DNA of 44,476 bases from a virus: IMG/VR virus record IMGVR_UViG_3300025687_000084, positions 1 to 44,476 of that record; one strand, written 5' to 3'. The notes under the pieces were generated by a model, which was not told the DNA's origin, did not search any database, and saw only the letters and a list, made by a program, of their open reading frames with translations. The translations under genes were made by a program, and so were the position numbers. Of this stretch, positions 32,213-39,703 are shown piece by piece. Within the stretch, counting starts at the first letter, position 1. Every line of letters begins with the position of its first letter.

Positions 32213-33273
32213 AGTTTTTGGACTCGGATTCGAGTATTTGTAATTTTGTTAATCGACTAAAAACCTGGATTGATTGGAAAAATTACCATAATAATGACAA
32301 ATTAGAATATCCTATAGAATGTAGCAAAACTGGTTATCCAGTTTATAATCGAGATCAGGTTAATGATATTAATCAAGACCCGAGCCCTGTGGTTGTCATT
32401 TCTAATGTTACAGAATCGATAAATTCTCGTATATATTTTCGATTGTACAGAACAGATAAGTTTTATATAATCATATCAAATGGACAGTGGGATGCAGAAT
32501 ATTATAATTTGCCTATAAAATATATTAATCTTCATTCGCATTTTTATTTTTATGAATATGCAGATTATATGTTTAATCCAAATCGTTTTCAGTTCAATTT
32601 TAAGAACGAGTATAATTTTGATTATCCTAAAAAATGTTTATTTGTTAGTACTACAGGTAATACTAAAAAAGAAAGAGATCGGTTCATTGACAGGTTAACG
32701 TCTACTTTATTAACAGAAGATTATATTTTTAGGTATAGTTACAATGATATTGGTCTGCCCTCGACAGAGTTCGATTTAAATAATGGCAAACCAGGATGCT
32801 TTGATGGATATAGTACTATAAAAGGTTTAGAATCATATTATCATACTGTTTCTCTCTCGCTACCGATTGATTTGTATAATCAAGGATATTTTAATCTTCT
32901 ATTAGAGGGAGATATTGATTGTCCTCAACAATTTCACCCAACTGAAAAAATAGTTAAAGTTTTAATTTCTGGAATGCCGTTTGTTCTGGTAGGAAGTCCA
33001 TTTTTTCTAGCCCATATTAGAAACTTAGGATTTAAAACATACAGTGAGCTATGGGACGAATCTTACGATGAGATTACCGACTATGACAATCGTATTGACA
33101 AAATTATAAATTTATGTAATAATTTAATCAAGTTTAATTGGGACGAAAATAAGAATAAACTTATTGAAATAGCACAACACAATAGAAATAATTTTTTAAA
33201 TTTAAATCAGATTTTAGATAACGAACTGAATAAAATTATGATTCAATTATCAAATATAGGTATACAACTATGA
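32209..33273 (+). CDS. Glycosyltransferase-like protein with TEK motif (paralogue 2)
   Basis: A 354-residue protein starting at the ATG of an ATGA overlap (32209). The N-terminal 240 residues are A+T-rich-encoded and unrecognised. The C-terminal part has QQFHPTEKIVKVLISGMPFV followed by VGSPFFLAHIRNLGFKTYSE and LWDESYDEITDYDNRIDKII. This is the best-preserved local copy of the E.F.PTEK......PFv..G......L..LGFkT......DESYD pattern, common in viral and marine glycosyltransferase-like proteins and related in order to GT10 C-termini. It shares an ATGA overlap with the DnaE-like gene. Confidence 0.6.
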   Translation: MKFLDSDSSICNFVNRLKTWIDWKNYHNNDKLEYPIECSKTGYPVYNRDQVNDINQDPSPVVVISNVTESINSRIYFRLYRTDKFYIIISNGQWDAEYYNLPIKYINLHSHFYFYEYADYMFNPNRFQFNFKNEYNFDYPKKCLFVSTTGNTKKERDRFIDRLTSTLLTEDYIFRYSYNDIGLPSTEFDLNNGKPGCFDGYSTIKGLESYYHTVSLSLPIDLYNQGYFNLLLEGDIDCPQQFHPTEKIVKVLISGMPFVLVGSPFFLAHIRNLGFKTYSELWDESYDEITDYDNRIDKIINLCNNLIKFNWDENKNKLIEIAQHNRNNFLNLNQILDNELNKIMIQLSNIGIQL

Positions 33274-33830
33274 GCGCAGATATTGATATCGATTTTGGTG
33301 ATCGAAATTCTGCACTACAGTTAATAAAGCATATTCCAGCAAGACAGCAGGATCGTAAACATAATTCAGGTGTATATGTAACACCTATACCATTGGATCC
33401 TGTATGTAACTGCGCTAGCATTGATTATAAACAAGCAGAAGAATTAGGTTATTTTAAAATTGACTTTCTTAATGTTCATGTTTACGAACATATTAAAGAT
33501 CAAGCACATTATGATCAATTAATGAACATAGAACCACCATGGCACAGACTACACGAACAAGAGTTTGTTGAAAAGATTATACACATTAATAACTATGCTG
33601 ATGTGTTGAAGCAATTAGATGTAAACACCATTCCAAGACTTGCTATGTTTCTCGCTATGATTCGTCCGGGCAAGAAACATCTTATTGGCAAGCCCTGGGC
33701 AGAAGTAGCAGAAACTATTTGGGATAAAACTGATGAAGGCTACACGTTCAAAAAATCGCATGCGGTCAGCTATGCGCATCTTGTAGCATTACATATGAAT
33801 ATTGTTAATCAACACGACGCACAAGAGTAA
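33270..33830 (+). CDS. Miniature DnaE-like (family C polymerase) protein
   Basis: A 186-residue protein with the catalytic landmarks of bacterial DNA polymerase III alpha in order. ADIDIDFGDRNSALQLI (D4, D6, D8) matches PDxDxDF. RKHNSGVYVTPIPLDPVC with ASIDYKQAEELG matches the H..GV.I...P......D segment. YFKIDFLNVHVYEHI (D65) matches K(F/M)DFLGL, which holds the third catalytic Asp. YTFKKSHAVSYAHLVALHMN (161-171) matches F.KSHA..YA. The PHP domain, most of the palm and fingers insertions, beta-binding and OB regions of the 1100-residue family are absent. Polymerase activity is uncertain; it may be a relic, a regulator or a minimal catalytic core. It starts in an ATGA overlap and converges with the next gene by 26 nt. 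Confidence 0.62.
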   Translation: MSADIDIDFGDRNSALQLIKHIPARQQDRKHNSGVYVTPIPLDPVCNCASIDYKQAEELGYFKIDFLNVHVYEHIKDQAHYDQLMNIEPPWHRLHEQEFVEKIIHINNYADVLKQLDVNTIPRLAMFLAMIRPGKKHLIGKPWAEVAETIWDKTDEGYTFKKSHAVSYAHLVALHMNIVNQHDAQE

Positions 33831-34182
33831 TACTCTTACGCTTTTTTCGATTCTTTGTTAAGTCAGATAAACTTGTTACTTGACCAGATATAACTTCTAA
33901 ATTTTTGTTATTGAATGTTTTTAAGTAAGGTTTGAACACTTCCCAATCGCGCTTTAAGAAAATGTTAATAGGGATAGTATGGTTACTTTCCCACCACCAG
34001 ATCTCACCTAAATCCAAAAAGAGTTTCTTAAGTTCTTCTTCAAAAATACTACCAAAATCGTACATGGTAGTTACTTGATTATCTTGATTTAGTATAATTC
34101 CGACGTGCTCATTTTCTGCATACCGAACAATTGATAGGAACGGGTATTTGTCTGTGATCTTTTCGAATAGTTCAATATCCAT
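33805..34182 (-). CDS. Unknown small protein
   Basis: A 125-residue protein. DIELFEKITDKYPFLSIVRY, EHVGIILNQDNQVTTMYDFG and ELKKLFLDLGEIWWWESNHT, then a basic tail TKNRKKRKSITLVRRVD. It is encoded against both neighbours, with its own TATAAATA box at 34231-34224 and its 3' end overlapping the DnaE-like gene. Family not recognised; late expression is suggested by the promoter. Confidence 0.7.
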   Translation of the reverse strand: MDIELFEKITDKYPFLSIVRYAENEHVGIILNQDNQVTTMYDFGSIFEEELKKLFLDLGEIWWWESNHTIPINIFLKRDWEVFKPYLKTFNNKNLEVISGQVTSLSDLTKNRKKRKSITLVRRVD

Positions 34183-34187
34183 AAATA
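34180..34187 (+). promoter_or_regulatory. Late promoter box CATAAATA
   Basis: Lies 18 nt before the ATG at 34206 on the plus strand and overlaps the first codon of the minus-strand gene. Conventional spacing for a short leader. Confidence 0.5.
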
Positions 34188-34205
34188 GTGTAAAGGCTCT
34201 CGGTT

Positions 34206-34943
34206 ATGTATTCAACTTTAGCATATTTATATCAGCAAACCCAGATGGTGTTGTTATTGGACAACGCCGCAGCCTACCACAATGTGAGGTGGAGACCAGT
34301 GTTTAGTAAAAACTTAAAAATATCAAAAGGCGTTGATAACGTCATCCTATTTAGATTTTTAAATCAGGATCAGAAGCCAGTGGACATTACAGGGCTAACG
34401 TTTACATGTCATGTCATGAGCAGAGATGGAACAGAGTTGTTGTTTTCTAAGGATTTAGAAACGGTATCTGCAACAAAAGGTCAGACTAAACTCACTATTG
34501 TTGAATCAGATTTAGACAATGTACAATCTCAATTAGCAAATTACTCTATCACAGTAGACCGCTCAACACTAACAGAACCTGTATATGTCGACGATAATGC
34601 TGGGGCACGTGGCGTAATTTACATTGCTGATAATGCTATGCCAGAGTTTGTAGCAAGTTCAGAAATAACTCTACCAAGTTTTACAGCAGGACAAACAAAC
34701 TACAGTTCAGAATGGCAACCAGAACAATACTTACAAACAGTACAATACACAAACAGTTCATTTGTAGGTACTGTAACTGTACAAGGATCGCCTACTGGAA
34801 CAGAATGGTATGACTTAACTTCTGCTACATTCAGCAGCGCAGATTCAAACACAAAATACATTAATGTAGAAGGCTTACACAGCTATATGCGTTTGAAAAT
34901 TGATAGTACTAGTGGTGCTGTTGGCAGCGTATATGTAAGATAA
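34206..34943 (+). CDS. Virion protein, fibre- or baseplate-like
   Basis: A 245-residue protein. An alternative start at ATG 34245 would begin VLLLDNAAAYHNVRW. The N-terminal domain (KGVDNVILFRFLNQDQKPVD and TGLTFTCHVMSRDG) resembles the BppU-like N-terminal domains of phage baseplate or fibre proteins. The C-terminal beta domain has FVGTVTVQGSPTGTEWYDLT and HSYMRLKIDSTSGAVGSVYV. This last domain is repeated as a separate protein at 34952. Late box upstream; it should be part of the virion. Confidence 0.65.
   Translation: MYSTLAYLYQQTQMVLLLDNAAAYHNVRWRPVFSKNLKISKGVDNVILFRFLNQDQKPVDITGLTFTCHVMSRDGTELLFSKDLETVSATKGQTKLTIVESDLDNVQSQLANYSITVDRSTLTEPVYVDDNAGARGVIYIADNAMPEFVASSEITLPSFTAGQTNYSSEWQPEQYLQTVQYTNSSFVGTVTVQGSPTGTEWYDLTSATFSSADSNTKYINVEGLHSYMRLKIDSTSGAVGSVYVR
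34224..34231 (-). promoter_or_regulatory. Consensus late promoter box TATAAATA
   Basis: Minus-strand TATAAATA inside the 5' part of the plus-strand virion gene, 41 nt before the minus-strand ATG at 34182. Confidence 0.55.
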
Positions 34944-34946
34944 ATA
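34939..34946 (+). promoter_or_regulatory. Late promoter box GATAAATA, 5 nt before a start codon
   Basis: Overlaps the stop codon of the preceding gene (TAA at 34941-34943), then TTGAT, then ATG at 34952. No ribosome binding site between. Confidence 0.5.
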
Positions 34947-34951
34947 TTGAT

Positions 34952-35302
34952 ATGGCGCAAATTACTACACAACTTTTAGTTTCACAACAAACGCATCCTA
35001 GCGATAGTTCTGTTCAAACTGTAACCGGTTCTGCTGTTAAAGGGAACGGTTATTATGGACAAGCCGATGGCCGCCATACTGCGCTATTTTCTGTTACAGG
35101 ATTCACCGGAACTATTACTATCCAGGGTAGTTTAGTTACAAGTCCGGGATCTACAGACTGGGCAAACATTACTGTATTTTCAAACGGTACAACACAAGAA
35201 GACGGCAATACAGCAGTTAACTTTACAGGTAATTTTGTATGGCTACGTGCTGTTGTTGAATATACCGATGGTACCGTAAATTCAGTTCGCGTTAACTACT
35301 AA
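34952..35302 (+). CDS. Small virion-like protein, single beta domain
   Basis: A 116-residue protein rich in Thr, Ser, Gly and Val. FTGTITIQGSLVTSPGSTDW and GNFVWLRAVVEYTDGTVNSV match the C-terminal domain of the upstream protein at 34206 in order (GT.T.QGS..G..W, ..LR......G.V.SV.V). The two are likely paired components of a fibre or decoration. It has a late box 5 nt before the start. Confidence 0.65.
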   Translation: MAQITTQLLVSQQTHPSDSSVQTVTGSAVKGNGYYGQADGRHTALFSVTGFTGTITIQGSLVTSPGSTDWANITVFSNGTTQEDGNTAVNFTGNFVWLRAVVEYTDGTVNSVRVNY

Positions 35303-35316
35303 CCATAATTACACAT

Positions 35317-36042
35317 ATGATTGAAAAACTTGTAGCATTTGGCTGCTCGTGGACCTTTGGTGACGAGCTCGATAATCCCGAATTAGCGGAATTTAAAGAA
35401 GATTCTAAATACTGGGATATGAACGCCGAGTATAGGGTAGCACATAGTTATCCTGGATTAATCGCCAAGCATTATAATTTAGAAGTTGAAAACTTAGCTT
35501 TTCCGGGCGCCAGTCTTAATAGTATACGAGATACCTTAATTTGGTATATTGCAAACAATGATATATCGAATACAATGTTCCTACTAGGTTTAACCGAGGC
35601 ATGGCGGTGTAGCTGGAACAATTCAGCACACGAACGTGATTTCAATGATCCAGAATGGAATACACATATTCATTCGTCATGGTTACTACACAATGATTGC
35701 ATCTATGACGAGTCGTGGAAAGAAACATTCAGAAATTATGTAGATAATCAAGTTGATGATACTTTACGCTGGCGTAATTTAAATGAAACGTTAATGTTAT
35801 TTGATGGAGTTTCTGCTAGATTCCAAATTCCAGTTATACAATTCAATATGCTCGAGGTAATCGAAAATTCAATCCCTGTTCCGACATATGCGTGGCCTTT
35901 GGAAGAAATGAGAAATTATATCCAAACACAAGCCGGAAGAGCAGCATTTGCCCCGGGCCGACATCCAAACGAAAAAGGCCACGAAATTATTTCAAAACGG
36001 TTGATTGATTATATTGATTCTGCTAAACTACTAGAGTGTTAA
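35317..36042 (+). CDS. SGNH-hydrolase-like protein
   Basis: A 241-residue protein. LVAFGCSWTFGDELDN is block I with the nucleophile-position Ser11; AFPGASLNSIRD is block II (G64); FLLGLTEAWR stands at block III, with Thr in place of the usual Asn; GRHPNEKGHEII is block V with H216. The Asp usually three residues before that His is replaced (P213), so esterase activity is doubtful. Likely acts on, or binds, surface sugars. The last bases overlap the primase start. Confidence 0.7.
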   Translation: MIEKLVAFGCSWTFGDELDNPELAEFKEDSKYWDMNAEYRVAHSYPGLIAKHYNLEVENLAFPGASLNSIRDTLIWYIANNDISNTMFLLGLTEAWRCSWNNSAHERDFNDPEWNTHIHSSWLLHNDCIYDESWKETFRNYVDNQVDDTLRWRNLNETLMLFDGVSARFQIPVIQFNMLEVIENSIPVPTYAWPLEEMRNYIQTQAGRAAFAPGRHPNEKGHEIISKRLIDYIDSAKLLEC

Positions 36043-37001
36043 ATGTAGTATCTTACATCAATGGAAAACGCAAAACTAACAGTTCCGGCTGGGTTAGTTT
36101 TGATGCTCCATGTTGCGTGCATAATGGAGAAACTGCTGATCGCAAACAACGTGGCGGCTTTAAGTTTTCAACGGATACAGACTGGAGCTATCACTGTTTT
36201 AACTGCGGCTATACTGCTAGTTTTACTCTTGGATATCCAGTAAGTTATAAAGCACAACGTTTATTGTCTTGGATGGGCGTTCCTGATATTGAGATTCAAC
36301 GTTTAACACTTGATAGTTTAAAACACAAAAACATTACTCAATTAATTCGCGAGCGTCAAGAAGAAGAAATACTGGTCAATTTTCCAGAAGTCTCACTACC
36401 AGAATCTGCACGATTAATAGATGACAACGACATAGAGTTATTAGAATACTTGCGCAATAGAGGTGTTGATCCGTGGGCGTACCCATATATGACAGACACG
36501 GAACAAACACGTCCTAGCATACTAATACCATATACATATAATAACAAGATAGTTGGTTGGACCACACGCTTTCTAGACGATCGCAAACCAAAATACCTAA
36601 ACAACTGTTCAGCAGCAGGATATGTGTTTGGCGTAGACTTGCAGCACGATAACTGGCAGTTTGTGATTGTAGTCGAAGGTCAATTTGACGCATTAAGCAT
36701 TGATGGCGTAGCAGTAACAACAAATAGAATTAGCGACAATCAGGCATCTATATTAAAAAGACTTAATAGAGAAGTTGTTATAGTACCAGATCGCGATCAA
36801 GCAGGTCTAGCATTAATTGACGATGCAGTTAAATATGGATTTTCAGTAAGTATTCCTGACTGGGATGCAGAGGTAAAAGATGTTAACGACGCAGTAAAGC
36901 GTTATGGCAAACTGACTACACTAATAAGTATTATTAAGAACAAAAATTCAAGCAAGATTAAAATTGAGCTGGCACGAAAAGCTCTTGAACGGAAATTATG
37001 A
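36036..37001 (+). CDS. 61: DNA primase (T4 gp61 homologue)
   Basis: A 321-residue homologue of gp61, which makes RNA primers with the gp41 helicase. GTG 36036 gives LNVVSYINGKRKTNSSGWVS, the expected N-terminus. The zinc domain is APCCVHNGETADRK and YHCFNCGYTASF. The TOPRIM core is FVIVVEGQFDALSIDG (E214) with VVIVPDRDQAGL (D252, D254). ARKALERKL ends the protein. It overlaps the SGNH gene by 7 nt and shares an ATGA with the helicase gene, so primase and helicase are coupled. Confidence 0.92.
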   Translation: MLNVVSYINGKRKTNSSGWVSFDAPCCVHNGETADRKQRGGFKFSTDTDWSYHCFNCGYTASFTLGYPVSYKAQRLLSWMGVPDIEIQRLTLDSLKHKNITQLIRERQEEEILVNFPEVSLPESARLIDDNDIELLEYLRNRGVDPWAYPYMTDTEQTRPSILIPYTYNNKIVGWTTRFLDDRKPKYLNNCSAAGYVFGVDLQHDNWQFVIVVEGQFDALSIDGVAVTTNRISDNQASILKRLNREVVIVPDRDQAGLALIDDAVKYGFSVSIPDWDAEVKDVNDAVKRYGKLTTLISIIKNKNSSKIKIELARKALERKL

Positions 37002-38383
37002 AAGAATACACAGTCGAAATTCAGAAATTATTTTTAGAAATGATGCTGGCAGATGCACAGAGTTATGTGCGTGTGCAAAACATTTATAACGTAGATAACT
37101 TTGATCCAAGTTTACGTGAAGCAGCAACATTTATTAAAGAGCATAGCGACAAGTACGGGACTATGCCTGAGGTTAGTCAAGTTAATGCTGCAATTGGGTC
37201 AAAACTTAAACCAGTGCCAGAACTTAACGATGGCCATTATACCTGGTTTATGGATGAGTTTGAAAAGTTTACTAAGCGTCAAGAACTAGAACGTGCTATT
37301 CTTAAATCAGCAGACATGCTTGAAAAAGGCGATTTTGATCCTGTTGAGAAACTTATCAAAGACGCAGTACAGATTTCCTTACACAAAGACATGGGCACAG
37401 ATTACTTCGATGATCCACGCACACGACTAATGAATATTAAGTCCAACAACGGACAAGTAAGCACAGGCTGGCTTAATCTAGATCGTGCATTGTATGGCGG
37501 ATTTAACAGAGGTGAACTACAGATTTTTGCAGGTGGTTCGGGATCGGGTAAATCCTTGTTTATGCAGAATTTAAGTGTAAACTGGGTGCAAGCAGGACTC
37601 AATGGCGTGTACATTTCATTAGAACTTTCCGAAGATTTGTGTTCAATGCGCATTGACTCGATGATGACAAACACATCAAGTAAAGAAGTGTTTAAAGATA
37701 TTGACAATGTTGAAATGAAAGTTAAGATGATGCAGAAGAAGTCCGGCAAGTTCCGCATTAAGTACATGCCAGCGCAGAGTACAGTAAATGATATTCGTAG
37801 TTACATTAAAGAATTACAAATTCAAACTGGTGTGACTGTAGACTTTTTGTGTATTGACTACTTGGATTTGTTAATGCCTGTAAGTGCTAAAGTTAGTCCA
37901 AGCGATTTGTTTGTTAAGGACAAATATGTGTCAGAAGAAATTCGTAACTTAGCAAAAGAATTAAATGTTATTATGGTAACTGCATCGCAGCTAAATCGAT
38001 CTGCGGTAGAAGAAATCGAGTTCGATCACTCACATATTTCGGGTGGTATTTCAAAAATTAACACAGCAGATAACGTGTTTGGTATTTTTACAAGTCGAGC
38101 AATGCGTGAACGCGGCCGCTATCAAATACAGTTAATGAAAACACGTTCAAGCTCAGGAGTAGGTTCAAAAGTAGACTTAGAATTTGATGTGGAAACGTTA
38201 CGTATTTCAGATTGTGATCAGACCGATGATAGTGCTAGTCCAAGTACAGGCGGATTCAATATGAATAATATTAAACCTGTTAGTAAAATGACTAGTACAA
38301 CAGAACAGCCACAAAATGTAAAAGCTGATGTTCAAGGATCTAAGTTAACTAGTCTTCTTAATACTATTAAGGCATCGACGTGA
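36998..38383 (+). CDS. 41: Replicative DNA helicase (T4 gp41 homologue)
   Basis: A 461-residue DnaB-family helicase. The N-terminal part binds primase. Walker A is GGSGSGKS (179-186) following STGWLNLDRALYGGFNRGE. Walker B is TVDFLCIDYLDLL; VIMVTASQLNRSAVEEIEFD is motif III; ISGGISKINTADNVFGIF and YQIQLMKTRSSSGVGSKVDL follow. The C-terminal 60 residues are low-complexity with a final SKLTSLLNTIKA helix. Unlike several marine phage helicases, no intein interrupts it. Coupled to the primase gene by ATGA. Confidence 0.94.
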   Translation: MKEYTVEIQKLFLEMMLADAQSYVRVQNIYNVDNFDPSLREAATFIKEHSDKYGTMPEVSQVNAAIGSKLKPVPELNDGHYTWFMDEFEKFTKRQELERAILKSADMLEKGDFDPVEKLIKDAVQISLHKDMGTDYFDDPRTRLMNIKSNNGQVSTGWLNLDRALYGGFNRGELQIFAGGSGSGKSLFMQNLSVNWVQAGLNGVYISLELSEDLCSMRIDSMMTNTSSKEVFKDIDNVEMKVKMMQKKSGKFRIKYMPAQSTVNDIRSYIKELQIQTGVTVDFLCIDYLDLLMPVSAKVSPSDLFVKDKYVSEEIRNLAKELNVIMVTASQLNRSAVEEIEFDHSHISGGISKINTADNVFGIFTSRAMRERGRYQIQLMKTRSSSGVGSKVDLEFDVETLRISDCDQTDDSASPSTGGFNMNNIKPVSKMTSTTEQPQNVKADVQGSKLTSLLNTIKAST

Positions 38384-39453
38384 GATTAATCTCAAATATA
38401 CCCGAGTTTGGAACATTAGTTAACAATATTGACTGTTTCTACAATGATGATATTTTTTATACGTATGATGTTATTACAGCCAATGAATTAAATGAGCTTT
38501 TTGATCAGAAACAAAAGCCAAAGTATATTTTTAACGATAGCTTAGATTTCAATGAAGACAAATATAGCGTTCCGGTGTATAGTAGCAATCTGTATCTGGA
38601 ACAATTAGTTAAACGTTTTAAATATGGGCTAGATCAAAATTTGATACAAGTTCCAGAAACATTGTTAGTTACGCATCCAGTTAACTTTTCGATTAATAAA
38701 AAATTAATACATCGGTATTTGTTACTCAAACTAGTTGAACTATTTAAAATTGACGCAAGCTATTCGTGGTCAGGTTGCGGGAAAAATTTTGATCTACAAT
38801 ATCTAATAGATGAATACAATTCGTTGTTATCCCCTCCGATGACCAACGATCAATGGTCTTTTTTATTATCTCCTATTAAAAAAATACAACCAAAATGGTA
38901 TTCAGATAATGAACCTGAAGTTATCAATGATGTTGGCATTTCAAATGCAGGTAATATCTGTCTAATGTGGGACGTTGCAATAAAAAATGTTATGCAACAT
39001 ACAGGAATATCTCTTATTACAGAAAGCACCTGGACACAGAAGGCTATACATTTTAGTGAAAAAACATTATATGCTATTGTAGCAAGAACATTCCCAATTT
39101 GGGTTGGTGGTTATAAGCAAGCTGAAACATGGGAAAATTACGGATTTGATACATTTAGTGATATTATTAATCACGACTACCAATATCGAAACACATTATT
39201 AGAGCGTTGTTGGTATGCAATTGCGGATAATATAGATTTGATTACTAACAAAGAAAAAGTACAACGACTTCGAAATAAATTTGAAAAAAGGCTTAACGAA
39301 AATAGAAAAATATTATTATATGAAAATAATATTGAACAAGTTAACACTCAGAAAATTAAATCGTGGCCATTGGATCTACAGCAATCTATAAATCCAATTG
39401 TTAATCAATTTAGAACTTTTAAAAATAAATATAACAATATAACAGAGATTTGA
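38380..39453 (+). CDS. Glycosyltransferase-like protein with SEK motif (paralogue 3)
   Basis: A 357-residue protein starting at GTG 38380 that overlaps the helicase stop (GTGA). The C-terminal half has LITESTWTQKAIHFSEKTLY followed by ARTFPIWVGGYKQAETWENY and GFDTFSDIINHDYQYRNTLL. This matches the E...(x)F.(T/S)EK......P...G......GF.TF...........R pattern of the proteins at 7717 and 32209. The N-terminal half is unrecognised and highly variable. The frame ends before a small gene at 39455. Confidence 0.5.
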   Translation: MRLISNIPEFGTLVNNIDCFYNDDIFYTYDVITANELNELFDQKQKPKYIFNDSLDFNEDKYSVPVYSSNLYLEQLVKRFKYGLDQNLIQVPETLLVTHPVNFSINKKLIHRYLLLKLVELFKIDASYSWSGCGKNFDLQYLIDEYNSLLSPPMTNDQWSFLLSPIKKIQPKWYSDNEPEVINDVGISNAGNICLMWDVAIKNVMQHTGISLITESTWTQKAIHFSEKTLYAIVARTFPIWVGGYKQAETWENYGFDTFSDIINHDYQYRNTLLERCWYAIADNIDLITNKEKVQRLRNKFEKRLNENRKILLYENNIEQVNTQKIKSWPLDLQQSINPIVNQFRTFKNKYNNITEI

Positions 39454-39454
39454 C

Positions 39455-39703
39455 ATGCAAAAACGTACTCGGAGTATTCTCGAAGAATTAGAAAGTATGT
39501 ATGTAGAGCGTGACCGCTCGCATTTAGTTGAAAGCCGGGCAAATAATGTAATTTCTAGCGCCATTAGATTAATGGAATTTATTGATTCTAATTATTCTGA
39601 AGAGGACGCTGAGGTGTTAAATCGTAAATTGTTGAATGCTATTAGATCACGGGATCTGAGAAAATTTAAGAGGAGTTTACAACGCACCGATGAAGATCAA
39701 TGA
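39455..39703 (+). CDS. Small unknown helical protein
   Basis: An 82-residue charged helical protein (SILEELESMYVERDRSHLVE, AIRLMEFIDSNYSEEDAEVL, RSRDLRKFKRSLQRTDED). It begins one base after the preceding stop and overlaps the next gene by 14 nt. Composition suggests a coiled-coil or nucleic-acid-associated protein; no family recognised. Confidence 0.7.
   Translation: MQKRTRSILEELESMYVERDRSHLVESRANNVISSAIRLMEFIDSNYSEEDAEVLNRKLLNAIRSRDLRKFKRSLQRTDEDQ

Noticed and set aside
36998-38383. Search for an intein in the gp41 helicase gene, a frequent split-intein site in marine phages
   Set aside because: The reading frame is continuous through Walker A, motif III and the C-terminus at normal length; no intein blocks were seen.
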